Positions 1 through 8,262 are shown, counted from the stretch's first letter. The stretch: 45,060 nucleotides of DNA from Agrobacterium tumefaciens (GCF_013337285.1 NZ_SUPW01000015.1:1-45060), one strand, 5' to 3'. Made by a program: numbers and translations. Notes: generated from the letters alone by a model not told the origin.

Positions 1-1
1 A

Positions 2-79
2 CTGGTGGAAATCCAGACCGGGGCCTATATCGGCGAGGACGATGTAATTCGCATCGAGGATGATTATAAGCGGCAATAG
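2..79 (+). CDS. manC: C-terminal end of mannose-1-phosphate guanylyltransferase / mannose-6-phosphate isomerase (partial)
   Basis: Only the last 25 codons are in the window; the start lies upstream. The tail contains VEIQTGAYIGEDDVIRIEDD, which is the hallmark C-terminal end of the type II isomerase (cupin) domain of ManC/AlgA/NoeJ proteins. These bifunctional enzymes make GDP-mannose for polysaccharides. The identification rests on this short tail alone, so the fine assignment (ManC, AlgA or NoeJ) is not resolved. The gene is followed by a hairpin and faces a convergent protease gene. Confidence 0.72.
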   Translation: MVEIQTGAYIGEDDVIRIEDDYKRQ

Positions 80-113
80 ATGTTGTCCGCTAAAGCTATA
101 TTCTAATAGCGAA

Positions 114-140
114 AAACGGCAGTCGCGCAGACTGCCGTTT
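114..140. terminator. Bidirectional hairpin terminator between manC tail and CPBP protease
   Basis: Perfect 11-bp stem AAACGGCAGTC / GACTGCCGTTT with a 5-nt loop. On the minus strand it is followed by a run of five T residues, so it fits best as the rho-independent terminator of the protease gene, and it can also stop the plus-strand gene. Confidence 0.75.
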
Positions 141-145
141 CCCGA

Positions 146-868
146 TCAGGATGCCAGCCCGTTCACGCAATGGGCGAAGGCATGGGAAAACATTGCTGCC
201 TCCAGTCCCCGACGCCAGAACAGCCATCCGAACAACAGGCCGGGGATAAAATTGGCGAGCAGGATTGTAATGATCAGCGACGGCTGCGGCTGAGCGGCAA
301 TCGTAAACAGAAGCGGCAGATGGCCGGCGGCGAATAGGGTGGCGGCCAGCACGATGGCGGCCCATAAAATGGCCGGCCGGACTTCACCCTTGCCGCCCAA
401 GCGCCAGAGTGCCCATGCGAAAAATGACATCAAGCCCCATCGGGTCAGCAACTCTTCCGTGATGCCGCCGTAAAGAATTCGGGTTGTCAGCGGAACGGAA
501 AAAGCGGTCATCTTTGCCATGGTCGCCGCATCCGTGACCGATGGCAGGATTACCCGCGCATAGGCGATCATCAGCAGACCGACGGCGAGACCCACCAGTA
601 GTGCGGGCGGCACCTGTCTTCGTAGTATTGCGCTGAGATTGCCTCCCTGCAGCCAGGCATCGACCAGCGGCGCGCCAAGCCCGACTTTTACGGCCAGAGC
701 CTGGCCGACCGCGACCGCCGCGACGGTCAGAATTGCCGGCTGGATCAGCATCAACAGGCGTATCGCGCGTGAAAATTGCATTCCCGGCGCAAGCTGCTCG
801 AACCCCGCCAGTAAAAGCGATACGACGCCGACCAAACCGATGATCAAAAGAATATGCCAACGTTTCAT
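146..868 (-). CDS. CPBP (CAAX-type) family intramembrane metalloprotease
   Basis: A 240-residue, very hydrophobic protein with about six to seven membrane segments. It has the three signature motifs of the CPBP/ABI family: GGITEELLTRWG (the EExxxR motif, about residues 136-147), LFAAGHLP with the motif 2 His, and the C-terminal MFSHAFAHC His pair. In this family the Glu and His residues form a membrane-embedded metal-dependent active site; bacterial members are linked to peptide processing or bacteriocin immunity, but the substrate here cannot be inferred. It stands alone between a convergent terminator and the divergent sugar ABC operon. Its Shine-Dalgarno sequence is weak. Confidence 0.82.
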   Translation of the reverse strand: MKRWHILLIIGLVGVVSLLLAGFEQLAPGMQFSRAIRLLMLIQPAILTVAAVAVGQALAVKVGLGAPLVDAWLQGGNLSAILRRQVPPALLVGLAVGLLMIAYARVILPSVTDAATMAKMTAFSVPLTTRILYGGITEELLTRWGLMSFFAWALWRLGGKGEVRPAILWAAIVLAATLFAAGHLPLLFTIAAQPQPSLIITILLANFIPGLLFGWLFWRRGLEAAMFSHAFAHCVNGLAS

Positions 869-1089
869 AGTCGTTTTGCCTGTTTGCCTTGGCCCGCCCG
901 GTCTTGTGCCGGGGTGAAGTCCGTTCCAACACAGTAAAGGATCGGCATTGCCGGTAAGTTACGCCGCGCGATTCCGTGTTTCGCCCAGTCATTCCGCATT
1001 TTCGGGCCGTCTGAAACGCCTCGCGAAAGCGATGGCGAGATTCGTGTTTTGGGCGGTTGCCTAATCAAAAATCTTCGCATACGTTCCTA

Positions 1090-1103
1090 CTGCAACGTTT
1101 CAG
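1090..1103. promoter_or_regulatory. Palindromic operator upstream of sugar-binding protein gene
   Basis: CTGCAACGTTTCAG is a near-perfect 14-bp palindrome (one mismatched pair) around a central CG, as in LacI-family operators. It ends 15 nt before the ATG at 1119. A sister copy lies at 2471-2484 in the same operon. No regulator gene is adjacent, so the binding protein is presumably encoded elsewhere. Confidence 0.55.
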
Positions 1104-1118
1104 TGAGGGAGGAGACTC

Positions 1119-2351
1119 ATGCGAATGCGTGTTATTTCTGCGGCCTTTTTGGCCAGTGTTATTATACCGGCGGGTATGGCCGGGGCTACCGATTTGGAAG
1201 TTACCCATTGGTGGACATCGGGCGGCGAAGCCGCAGCGGTCGCCGAGCTTGCCAAGGCTTTCGATGCGACCGGCAATAAATGGGTAGATGGCGCGATTGC
1301 CGGTTCAGGCGGCACTGCCCGTCCGATCATGATCAGCCGCATCACCGGCGGCGACCCGATGGGGGCCACCCAGTTCAACCATGGCCGACAGGCGGAAGAG
1401 CTGGTGCAGGCCGGCCTGATGCGTGACCTTTCAGACGTTGCCGCAAAGGGCAATTGGAAAGACGTCATCAAACCGGCAAGCCTGCTCGACAGCTGCACGA
1501 TCGACGGCAAGATCTATTGTGCGCCGGTCAACATCCATTCCTGGCAATGGCTGTGGCTTTCCAACGCAGCCTTCAAGAAGGCGGGTGTCGAGGTTCCGAA
1601 GAACTGGACCGAATTCGTTGCCGCAGCACCGGCGCTGAAAAAAGCCGGTATCCAGCCGCTCGCACTTGGCGGGCAGGCGTGGCAGGCCAACGGCCTGTTT
1701 GACACGCTGACGCTTTCGATCGGCGGCAAGGACCTCTATCAGAAAGTCTATGGCGACAAGGATGCCGAAGCGGCAGCTGGCCCTGATATGGCGAAGATTT
1801 TCGCAGCAGCCGTCGATGCCCGCGATATGGCCAAGGGAACCAATGTTCAGGACTGGAACCAGGCCACCAACATGGTCATAACAGGCAAGGCCGGCGGCCA
1901 GATCATGGGAGACTGGGCGCAGGGTGAATTCCAGCTGGCCAACCAGAAGGCCGGTACGGATTATTCCTGCCTGCCGGGTCTCGGCCTCAATGACTACATC
2001 ACCACCGGCGGCGACGCCTTTTATTTCCCGGTCCTGAAAGACGAGGCGAAAACCAAGGCGCAGGACGTGCTGGCGGCAACCATCGTCGATCCGAAAACGC
2101 AGGTCGCCTTCAACCTGAAGAAGGGTTCCTTGCCGATCCGCGGCGACGTCGATCTCAACGCCGCCAATGATTGCATGAAAAAGGGTCTGGCAATTCTCGC
2201 CAAGGGCAATGCGCTGACCAGCACCGACCAGCTGATTTCTGCCGATACGCAGAAACAGAAGGAAGACCTGATGGCGGAATTCTTCGCCGGCTCGATGTCG
2301 GCGGCAGATGGCCAGAAGCGCTTCGCAGACCTCATCGGTGCGGCTGACTGA
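1119..2351 (+). CDS. CUT1-family carbohydrate ABC transporter substrate-binding protein
   Basis: A 410-residue periplasmic binding protein. The signal peptide (MRMRVISAAFLASVIIPAGMAGA) is followed directly by TDLEVTHWWTSGGEAAA, typical of the glucose/mannose-type (GtsA-like) branch of extracellular solute-binding family 1. Cys residues in SCTIDGKIYC, DYSCLPG and AANDCMKK may form disulfides in the periplasm. The start is supported by a GGGAGGAG Shine-Dalgarno sequence. It is the first gene of an operon with two permeases, an ATPase, an isomerase and an oxidoreductase. The sugar is not determinable from sequence; the enzymes downstream suggest a glycoside or uncommon sugar rather than plain glucose. 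Confidence 0.9.
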   Translation: MRMRVISAAFLASVIIPAGMAGATDLEVTHWWTSGGEAAAVAELAKAFDATGNKWVDGAIAGSGGTARPIMISRITGGDPMGATQFNHGRQAEELVQAGLMRDLSDVAAKGNWKDVIKPASLLDSCTIDGKIYCAPVNIHSWQWLWLSNAAFKKAGVEVPKNWTEFVAAAPALKKAGIQPLALGGQAWQANGLFDTLTLSIGGKDLYQKVYGDKDAEAAAGPDMAKIFAAAVDARDMAKGTNVQDWNQATNMVITGKAGGQIMGDWAQGEFQLANQKAGTDYSCLPGLGLNDYITTGGDAFYFPVLKDEAKTKAQDVLAATIVDPKTQVAFNLKKGSLPIRGDVDLNAANDCMKKGLAILAKGNALTSTDQLISADTQKQKEDLMAEFFAGSMSAADGQKRFADLIGAAD

Positions 2352-2369
2352 TTGTGATCTCTCCGGGTT

Positions 2370-2391
2370 GGGGAGCGGTTCGCCGCTCCCC
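2370..2391 (+). terminator. Intra-operon stem-loop after binding-protein gene
   Basis: Perfect 9-bp stem GGGGAGCGG / CCGCTCCCC closed by a TTCG tetraloop, 18 nt after the stop of the binding-protein gene. There is no T run, so it is more likely an mRNA-stabilising or attenuating hairpin, as is common after binding-protein genes that need higher expression than the permeases, than a full terminator. Confidence 0.55.
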
Positions 2392-2470
2392 CTCTCCAAC
2401 CTCAGGTCTGTGGAATAAGTATCAGCACGGGCAGGGGTTTGATGCGGCAAGGCTTTTGCCTGACCGCTAA

Positions 2471-2484
2471 CTGTAACGTTACAG
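2471..2484. promoter_or_regulatory. Second palindromic operator, touching the Shine-Dalgarno of the first permease gene
   Basis: CTGTAACGTTACAG is a perfect 14-bp palindrome that matches the site at 1090-1103 at 12 of 14 positions. It runs directly into the AGGAGG ribosome-binding site of the permease gene starting at 2496. This implies a second regulated promoter or a repressor roadblock inside the operon. Confidence 0.55.
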
Positions 2485-2495
2485 GAGGAGGTAAC

Positions 2496-3398
2496 ATGGC
2501 AAGTCAAACGCGCTCGAGGCGTCCCAATCAGCTTTTTCGTAATCTCAATTCCAAGATTGCCTCCATTCCCATGATCTTGACCGCCATGGTGATCTTCCTC
2601 GGCGGCACGGTCTGGACGGTGATTTATTCCTTCACCAATTCCAAGCTTCTGCCGCGGGCGAGCTTCATCGGTTTTGACCAGTATGAGCGGCTATGGGCCG
2701 CGCCACGCTGGATCATTTCCATCCAGAATCTGGCGATTTATGGCATTCTGTCGCTGATCTTCAGCCTCGTCATCGGCTTTGTGCTGGCGGCGCTGATGGA
2801 CCAGAAAATTCGGTTCGAGAATACCTTCCGCACCATTTTCCTCTATCCCTTTGCATTGTCCTTCATTGTTACCGGGCTTGTCTGGCAATGGCTGTTGAAC
2901 CCGGAATTCGGTATCCAGTCCGTGGTGCGCTCGATGGGCTGGCAAAGCTTCACCTTCGATCCGCTCTATAATCCCGACATTGTCATCTACGGTATTCTCA
3001 TCGCGGCGCTCTGGCAGGGCACAGGGCTTGTCATGTGCCTGATGCTGGCCGGTCTTCGCGGCATCGATGAGGATATCTGGAAGGCGACGCGCGTTGACGG
3101 CATCCCGATGTGGAAGACTTATATTCTCATCATCATTCCCATGATGCGGCCGGTTTTCGTCACCACGCTCGTCATCATCGCCAGCGGCATCGTCAAGGTA
3201 TACGATCTGGTGGTGGCGCAGACCAGCGGCGGGCCGGGTATCGCGTCCGAAGTGCCGGCGAAATATGTCTATGACTACATGTTTCAGGCACAAAATCTGG
3301 GGCAGGGTTTTGCCGCCTCGACCATGATGCTTCTCACCGTCGCCATCATCGTCGTTCCATGGGCCTACCTTGAATTCGGAGGCAAGAAGCGTGGCTAA
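2496..3398 (+). CDS. Sugar ABC transporter permease (MalF-type, CUT1)
   Basis: A 300-residue inner-membrane protein with six predicted membrane segments. The cytoplasmic EAA loop is seen as DEDIWKATRVDGIPMWKTY followed by IPMMRP, the site that docks the ATPase. I chose the ATG at 2496 because it sits 7 nt after AGGAGGAGG; an upstream in-frame ATG at 2439 would add 19 residues and has no ribosome-binding site. The operator at 2471-2484 also argues for the later start. The gene overlaps the following permease by 8 nt. Confidence 0.9.
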   Translation: MASQTRSRRPNQLFRNLNSKIASIPMILTAMVIFLGGTVWTVIYSFTNSKLLPRASFIGFDQYERLWAAPRWIISIQNLAIYGILSLIFSLVIGFVLAALMDQKIRFENTFRTIFLYPFALSFIVTGLVWQWLLNPEFGIQSVVRSMGWQSFTFDPLYNPDIVIYGILIAALWQGTGLVMCLMLAGLRGIDEDIWKATRVDGIPMWKTYILIIIPMMRPVFVTTLVIIASGIVKVYDLVVAQTSGGPGIASEVPAKYVYDYMFQAQNLGQGFAASTMMLLTVAIIVVPWAYLEFGGKKRG

Positions 3399-4332
3399 TA
3401 TCAGCACATTGAACACGGTGGCCGTTGCCACGGATGCGGTTGCGAGCGACCTTTCCGGCCCGCGTGGCAGGAAACCGAGAAAAACCTTCTCCCGCCGAAA
3501 CATCATTCTTTACGGCATGCTGTTCGTCGCCGCCGCGTATTACCTTTTGCCGCTTTACGTGATGGTCGTCACCTCGCTGAAGGGCATGCCGGAAATCCGT
3601 CTCGGCAATATCTTCGCACCGCCAGTGGAAATCACCTTCGAGCCATGGGTCAAAGCCTGGGCGAATGCCTGCACGGGTCTGAACTGCGACGGGCTTTCGC
3701 GCGGCTTCTGGAACTCCGTGCGCATTCTCGTGCCTTCCGTCATCATTTCGATCGCCGTCGCCTCCGTCACCGGCTACGCCATAGCCAACTGGAAGTTCAA
3801 AGGGTCGGAGCTGTTCTTCTCGATCCTCATCATCGGCGCCTTCATCCCCTATCAGGTGATGATCTATCCCATCGTCATCGTGCTGCGTGAAATGGGCGTT
3901 TATGGCACGCTGACCGGCCTCGTCATCGTACACACCATCTTCGGCATGCCGATCCTGACGCTGCTGTTCCGCAATTATTTCGCCTCGCTGCCGGAGGAAT
4001 TGTTCAAGGCGGCGCGCATCGACGGCGCGAATTTCTGGCAAATCTATTTCCGCATCATGCTGCCCATGTCGCTGCCGATCTTCGTTGTCGCGATGATCCT
4101 GCAGGTGACCGGCATCTGGAACGACTTCCTGTTCGGCGTGGTGTTCACGCGGCCGGAATATTACCCGATGACGGTGCAGCTCAATAATATCGTCAACTCC
4201 GTGCAGGGCGTGAAGGAATATAACGTCAACATGGCCGCAACCCTTCTGACGGGTGCCGTGCCGCTGATCGTCTATTTCGTCTCCGGCAGGCTTTTCGTCC
4301 GCGGCATTGCCGCAGGCGCAGTAAAAGGTTGA
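3391..4332 (+). CDS. Sugar ABC transporter permease (MalG-type, CUT1)
   Basis: A 313-residue inner-membrane permease, partner of the preceding one. The EAA loop reads LPEELFKAARIDGANFWQIY followed by LPMSLP, and the C-terminal region with the RGIAAGAVKG end is typical of MalG-like subunits. The GTG at 3391 is preferred because GGAGG lies 8 nt upstream inside the end of the previous gene; a TTG at 3370 is also in frame. About 40 polar residues precede the first membrane helix. It overlaps both neighbours' ends closely, so translation is probably coupled. Confidence 0.9.
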   Translation: MANISTLNTVAVATDAVASDLSGPRGRKPRKTFSRRNIILYGMLFVAAAYYLLPLYVMVVTSLKGMPEIRLGNIFAPPVEITFEPWVKAWANACTGLNCDGLSRGFWNSVRILVPSVIISIAVASVTGYAIANWKFKGSELFFSILIIGAFIPYQVMIYPIVIVLREMGVYGTLTGLVIVHTIFGMPILTLLFRNYFASLPEELFKAARIDGANFWQIYFRIMLPMSLPIFVVAMILQVTGIWNDFLFGVVFTRPEYYPMTVQLNNIVNSVQGVKEYNVNMAATLLTGAVPLIVYFVSGRLFVRGIAAGAVKG

Positions 4333-4337
4333 GCTAT

Positions 4338-5426
4338 ATGAACAAAAGCGTTTCCATCCGCGATCTTTCCCTGTCCTTCGGCGCGGTGACCGTGCTGAAA
4401 GACCTCAATCTCGATATTTACGACGGCGAATTCCTCGTGCTGCTCGGCTCTTCCGGTTGCGGCAAGTCGACCCTTCTCAATTGCATCGCCGGCCTTCTGG
4501 AACCGACCGACGGGCAGATTTTCATCAAGGACCGCAACGTCACCTGGGAGGAGCCGAAGGATCGCGGCATCGGCATGGTGTTCCAGTCCTATGCGCTCTA
4601 TCCGCAGATGACGGTGGAGAAGAACCTCTCCTTCGGCCTTCAGGTTGCGAAGATTCCGAAAGAGGAAATCGACCGGCGCGTCAAACGGGCCGCCGCCATC
4701 TTGCAGATCGAGCCGCTGCTGAAGCGCAAACCCGCCGAGCTTTCTGGCGGCCAGCGCCAGCGCGTGGCGATCGGCCGGGCGCTGGTGCGCGATGTTGACG
4801 TGTTCCTGTTCGACGAACCGCTCTCCAACCTCGACGCCAAGCTGCGCTCGGAACTACGCGTCGAGATCAAGCGCCTGCACCAGGCGCTGAAGAACACCAT
4901 GATTTATGTGACGCATGATCAGATCGAGGCGCTGACGCTGGCGGATCGCATCGCGATCATGAAAAGCGGCGTCATCCAGCAGCTGGCCGATCCTGTCACC
5001 ATCTACAACAAGCCGAGGAACCTCTTCGTCGCCGGTTTCATCGGCTCGCCGTCGATGAATTTTCTGCGCGGCGAGTTGATCGAAAAAGACGGCAAGGTGG
5101 TGTTCACCACCAATGGCGTCACCTTCTCGCTGGATGGTTATCAGCCGGAAACGCCGCTCACCGCCGGCCGCGCCGTGGTTCTCGGCGTTCGTCCCGAACA
5201 TGTTCGTGTCGATGCCGATATCCTTAGTGGCGAGGTGCATGAGGCGGTGGTCGATATCGAGGAACCGATGGGCGCCGACAATCTGATCTGGCTGAAACAT
5301 GCCGGCCACACCATGTCGGTGCGCGTCGGCGGCCACCGGCGGTTTTCGCCCGGCACCAAGGTTCGCCTCGGCCTCGACCTGACAATGGCCTCGTTGTTCG
5401 ACGCCGAGAGCGAGGATCGGCTTTAG
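4338..5426 (+). CDS. Sugar ABC transporter ATP-binding protein (UgpC/MsmK-type)
   Basis: A 362-residue ATPase of the CUT1 MalK/UgpC group. Walker A is GSSGCGKST, the Q-loop is VFQSYALYPQMT, the ABC signature is LSGGQRQRVAIGRA, and Walker B plus D-loop is VFLFDEPLSNLDAKL, with the switch His in VTHD. The C-terminal third is the OB-fold/TOBE regulatory domain (GVRPEHVRV). The ATG at 4338 lies 6 nt after the stop of the previous gene; a TTG at 4329 that overlaps that stop is an alternative. It energises the transporter made by the two upstream permeases. Confidence 0.92.
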   Translation: MNKSVSIRDLSLSFGAVTVLKDLNLDIYDGEFLVLLGSSGCGKSTLLNCIAGLLEPTDGQIFIKDRNVTWEEPKDRGIGMVFQSYALYPQMTVEKNLSFGLQVAKIPKEEIDRRVKRAAAILQIEPLLKRKPAELSGGQRQRVAIGRALVRDVDVFLFDEPLSNLDAKLRSELRVEIKRLHQALKNTMIYVTHDQIEALTLADRIAIMKSGVIQQLADPVTIYNKPRNLFVAGFIGSPSMNFLRGELIEKDGKVVFTTNGVTFSLDGYQPETPLTAGRAVVLGVRPEHVRVDADILSGEVHEAVVDIEEPMGADNLIWLKHAGHTMSVRVGGHRRFSPGTKVRLGLDLTMASLFDAESEDRL

Positions 5427-5484
5427 AGGCTCGGTAATTCCCCCACACACAATCCCAAGACGCAAAATCTCTATGGAGGAGACA

Positions 5485-6249
5485 ATGACAGAACTCGGTT
5501 TTCAGCTTTACAGCGCCCGCAATTTCCAGCCTTTTTCCGATATTTTGAAGAAGCTTTCGGCGGCGGGTTACAAACAGGTCGAAGGTTACGGCGCCATGTA
5601 TGCGTCGCTGGATGAGGCCGGTTTGAAGGACTTGCGCGCTGAACTCGACGCCAACGGCCTTTCCATGCCAACCGGCCATTTCGGCCTCGACCTTCTGGAA
5701 GGCGATCCGAAAAAGGCGTTGAATATCGCCAAGGTGCTGGGCGTGGAGGCGATCTATTGCCCCTATCTTATGCCCGACCAGCGTCCGGCGGATGCGGCCG
5801 GCTGGTTCGCCTTCGGCAAACGGCTGCAGGAAGCCGGCAAGCCCTTCGTGGATGCCGGGCTGACCTTCGGCTGGCACAACCACGATTTCGAATTCAAGGC
5901 GCTCGAGGATGGCTCCACCCCGCAGGAACAGATATTTGCTGGCGGGCCGGACCTGAAATGGGAAGCGGATATCGCCTGGATTATCAGGGGCAATGCCGAT
6001 CCGCTTGCCTGGATCGAAAGTTACGGCAAGCGCATCACCGCCGTGCATGTGAAGGACATCGCGCCCGCAGGCGAAAACGCGGATGAAGATGGCTGGGCCG
6101 ATGTCGGCCATGGCACCGTGGACTGGAAGGGTCTCATTGCCGCGCTGAAGGCGAAATCCGCCACGAAACATTTCGTGGTCGAGCACGACAATCCAAAAGA
6201 TATCGACCGGCTGATCACCCGCTCGATCGCCTCGTTCAAAACCTATTAA
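5485..6249 (+). CDS. Sugar phosphate isomerase/epimerase-like TIM-barrel protein
   Basis: A 254-residue member of the AP-endonuclease-2/xylose-isomerase-like TIM-barrel superfamily. Metal-ligand motifs are visible in order: FGWHNHDFEF, KWEADIAWI, VHVKDIAP and VEHDNP. I start at ATG 5485 because GGAGGAG lies 5 nt upstream; an ATG at 5473 overlaps that ribosome-binding site. Members act as sugar or keto-sugar isomerases and epimerases, and some remove aglycones from 3-keto-glycosides by beta-elimination. Encoded together with a transporter and a Gfo/Idh dehydrogenase, it probably acts on the imported sugar after oxidation. The exact reaction is unknown. Confidence 0.8.
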   Translation: MTELGFQLYSARNFQPFSDILKKLSAAGYKQVEGYGAMYASLDEAGLKDLRAELDANGLSMPTGHFGLDLLEGDPKKALNIAKVLGVEAIYCPYLMPDQRPADAAGWFAFGKRLQEAGKPFVDAGLTFGWHNHDFEFKALEDGSTPQEQIFAGGPDLKWEADIAWIIRGNADPLAWIESYGKRITAVHVKDIAPAGENADEDGWADVGHGTVDWKGLIAALKAKSATKHFVVEHDNPKDIDRLITRSIASFKTY

Positions 6250-6271
6250 GTCTCAATCCGGAGTTTTCATC

Positions 6272-7405
6272 ATGCAAAGGGATCTTGGCGTCGGCATCAT
6301 CGGATGCGGCAACATCTCGTCTGCTTATTTCTCGCTGGCGCCGCTCTTCAAGGGCATCAAGGTGCTGGCCTGCGCCGACCTTAACCGCAATGCCGCCGAA
6401 CTGCGGGCGGAAGAATTTGGCGTTGTCGCGCAGTCCATTGAGGAACTGCTCGCCAACCCTGACATCGATGTGGTGGTGAACCTCACCATTCCCGCCGCGC
6501 ATTTTCCGGTGTCGAAAGCAGCGCTCGAAGCAGGCAAACACGTCTATTCGGAAAAGCCGCTGGTGCTTTCGCTTGAAGAGGGTGAGGAGCTGCGGCGTAT
6601 CGCCCGCGAGAAGAAGCTTTCCGTCGGCTGCGCGCCGGATACCTTCCTTGGCGGTTCGCATCAGCTTGCCCGGCAATATATCGATGACGGCAAGGTCGGG
6701 CGCATCACATCAGGCACCTGCCATGTCATGAGCCCCGGCATGGAGATGTGGCACCCCAATCCGGGCTTCTTCTTCCTGAAGGGCGGCGGACCGATCCTCG
6801 ATCTCGGTCCTTATTATGTCGCCAACCTCATCAACCTTATCGGCCCGGTCAAACGCGTCGGTGCGCTGACGACAATGGCCAACCCCACCCGCACGGTGAC
6901 CAGCCAGCCGCTGAACGGCGAAATCATCCCGGTGGAAACGCCGACCAATATCCACGCTCTGCTGGAATTCGTGAACGGCGCGACGATCACGCTTTCGGCC
7001 AGCTGGGATGTCTGGTCGCATCGCCACGCCAATATGGAGCTTTACGGCACGGAAGGCTCAATCTACGTGCCGGACCCGAACTTCTTCGGTGGGGTGGTGG
7101 AGGCCAGCGGCCGCGACAAGGACATCCAGCCGCTGGACGACTGGGCGCATCCCTTCGGCGTCTCCAATCAGGAAAGCCCGAACGGCCCGCGCGCCAATTA
7201 TCGCACGGCCGGCCTTGCCGATATGGCGATTGCCATTCTGGAAGGCCGGGATGCCCGCTGCTCGCTGGATCGTTCCCTGCATGGCATCGACGTGATGACC
7301 TCGATCCTGAAGTCAGGCGAAGAAGGTCGTTTCATTGAGATGACGACGACCTGCACCCAGCCAGCCGCTCTCGGTATCGAGGAAGCGCAGGCGCTGCTGC
7401 GTTAA
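6272..7405 (+). CDS. Gfo/Idh/MocA family NAD(P)-dependent oxidoreductase
   Basis: A 377-residue dehydrogenase. The N-terminal Rossmann fold begins GVGIIGCGNISSAYFSLAP, and the family EKP motif appears as YSEKPLVLS (about residues 91-99). The C-terminal alpha/beta domain binds the sugar. Family members oxidise a hydroxyl of a sugar, inositol or glycoside to a ketone. It is the last gene of the ABC operon, 22 nt after the isomerase gene, with GGAG before the ATG, and is followed by a strong terminator. A 3-keto-sugar route is a reasonable inference from the pair of enzymes but is not proven by sequence. Confidence 0.85.
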   Translation: MQRDLGVGIIGCGNISSAYFSLAPLFKGIKVLACADLNRNAAELRAEEFGVVAQSIEELLANPDIDVVVNLTIPAAHFPVSKAALEAGKHVYSEKPLVLSLEEGEELRRIAREKKLSVGCAPDTFLGGSHQLARQYIDDGKVGRITSGTCHVMSPGMEMWHPNPGFFFLKGGGPILDLGPYYVANLINLIGPVKRVGALTTMANPTRTVTSQPLNGEIIPVETPTNIHALLEFVNGATITLSASWDVWSHRHANMELYGTEGSIYVPDPNFFGGVVEASGRDKDIQPLDDWAHPFGVSNQESPNGPRANYRTAGLADMAIAILEGRDARCSLDRSLHGIDVMTSILKSGEEGRFIEMTTTCTQPAALGIEEAQALLR

Positions 7406-7421
7406 GCCATAAAGCGATTGG

Positions 7422-7457
7422 AAAGCGGCGAAGGTGACTTCGCCGCTTTTGTGTTTT
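7422..7457 (+). terminator. Rho-independent terminator of the sugar ABC operon
   Basis: Perfect 12-bp stem AAAGCGGCGAAG / CTTCGCCGCTTT with a GTGA loop, followed by TTGTGTTTTT. It starts 17 nt after the stop of the oxidoreductase gene. Confidence 0.88.
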
Positions 7458-7510
7458 TGGCAAAGCCCTTCACAAATCCAGCACTTTGCTTTAAAGCCGC
7501 CCCCTGTAAT

Positions 7511-7541
7511 CCGGTCGCAGCCCACCCGGTCAAAACAAGGG
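7511..7541 (+). promoter_or_regulatory. preQ1-I riboswitch controlling queCDE
   Basis: The stretch pairs CCGG (7511-7514) with CCGG (7526-7529), encloses the loop GTCGCAG-CCC, and is followed by TCAAAACAAGGG. This is very close to the well-known Thermoanaerobacter tengcongensis preQ1-I aptamer, which shares GTCGCAG and the A-rich CAAAACAAGG tail. In this class the tail folds back on the loop as an H-type pseudoknot when preQ1 or preQ0 binds. The AAGGG in the tail is also the ribosome-binding site of queC (ATG at 7552), so ligand binding would block translation. The class match is from memory of the published aptamer, not from a model search. Confidence 0.85.
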
Positions 7542-7551
7542 ATCCCAACCT

Positions 7552-8262
7552 ATGAAAACCATCGTCATCTGCTCCGGCGGATTGGACTCCGTTTCGCTTG
7601 CCCATAAAATCGCGGCGGAACACGAACTTCTCGCTCTCGTCTCCTTCGATTATGGCCAGCGCCACAAGAAGGAACTGGATTTCGCCGCCAGTTGCGCCGA
7701 GCGCCTTGGCGTGCAGCATCATGTCATCGATATCAGAACCATCGGCGCGCATCTCACCGGCTCGGCGCTGACTGATGATATCGACGTGCCTGATGGCCAT
7801 TATGCGGAGGAGACCATGCGCTCCACCGTGGTGCCGAACCGCAATGCCATCATGCTCACCATCGCCTTTGGCCTTGCCGCCGCACAACAGGCGGATGCGG
7901 TGGCGATTGCCGTGCATGGCGGCGATCATTTCATCTATCCCGATTGCCGGCCGGGCTTCATCGACAGCTTCAACGCCATGCAGGCGCATGCGCTGGAAGG
8001 TTATGCCGATGTCACCCTGTTTGCGCCCTACGTCACCGTCTCGAAGGCGGCAATCGTTACCGATGCGGTGAAATACGGCACGCCCTTCGGCGAAACATGG
8101 TCCTGTTACAAGGGCGGCCTCACCCATTGCGGCCGCTGCGGCACTTGCGTGGAGCGGCGCGAGGCCTTTCATCTGGCCGGCGTTACCGACCCGACCGATT
8201 ATGAGGACCCGGATTTCTGGGTGGCGGCCACCCACGCCTTTGCAGCACAGGAGGTGCGCTGA
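7552..8262 (+). CDS. queC: 7-cyano-7-deazaguanine (preQ0) synthase QueC
   Basis: A 236-residue ATP-dependent ligase that turns 7-carboxy-7-deazaguanine into preQ0 for queuosine tRNA modification. The N-terminal PP-loop reads CSGGLDSVSLAH (about residues 7-18), followed by SFDYGQRHKKEL typical of QueC. The zinc site is the four-Cys cluster in CYKGGLTHCGRCGTC near residues 184-198. It is the first gene of queC-queD-queE; its stop overlaps the start of queD (TGATG). Translation is predicted to be controlled by the preQ1-I riboswitch just upstream. Confidence 0.96.
   Translation: MKTIVICSGGLDSVSLAHKIAAEHELLALVSFDYGQRHKKELDFAASCAERLGVQHHVIDIRTIGAHLTGSALTDDIDVPDGHYAEETMRSTVVPNRNAIMLTIAFGLAAAQQADAVAIAVHGGDHFIYPDCRPGFIDSFNAMQAHALEGYADVTLFAPYVTVSKAAIVTDAVKYGTPFGETWSCYKGGLTHCGRCGTCVERREAFHLAGVTDPTDYEDPDFWVAATHAFAAQEVR

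Noticed and set aside
1431..2507. 358-codon minus-strand frame across the binding-protein gene
   Set aside because: Antisense shadow of a well-supported substrate-binding protein; no recognisable domain.
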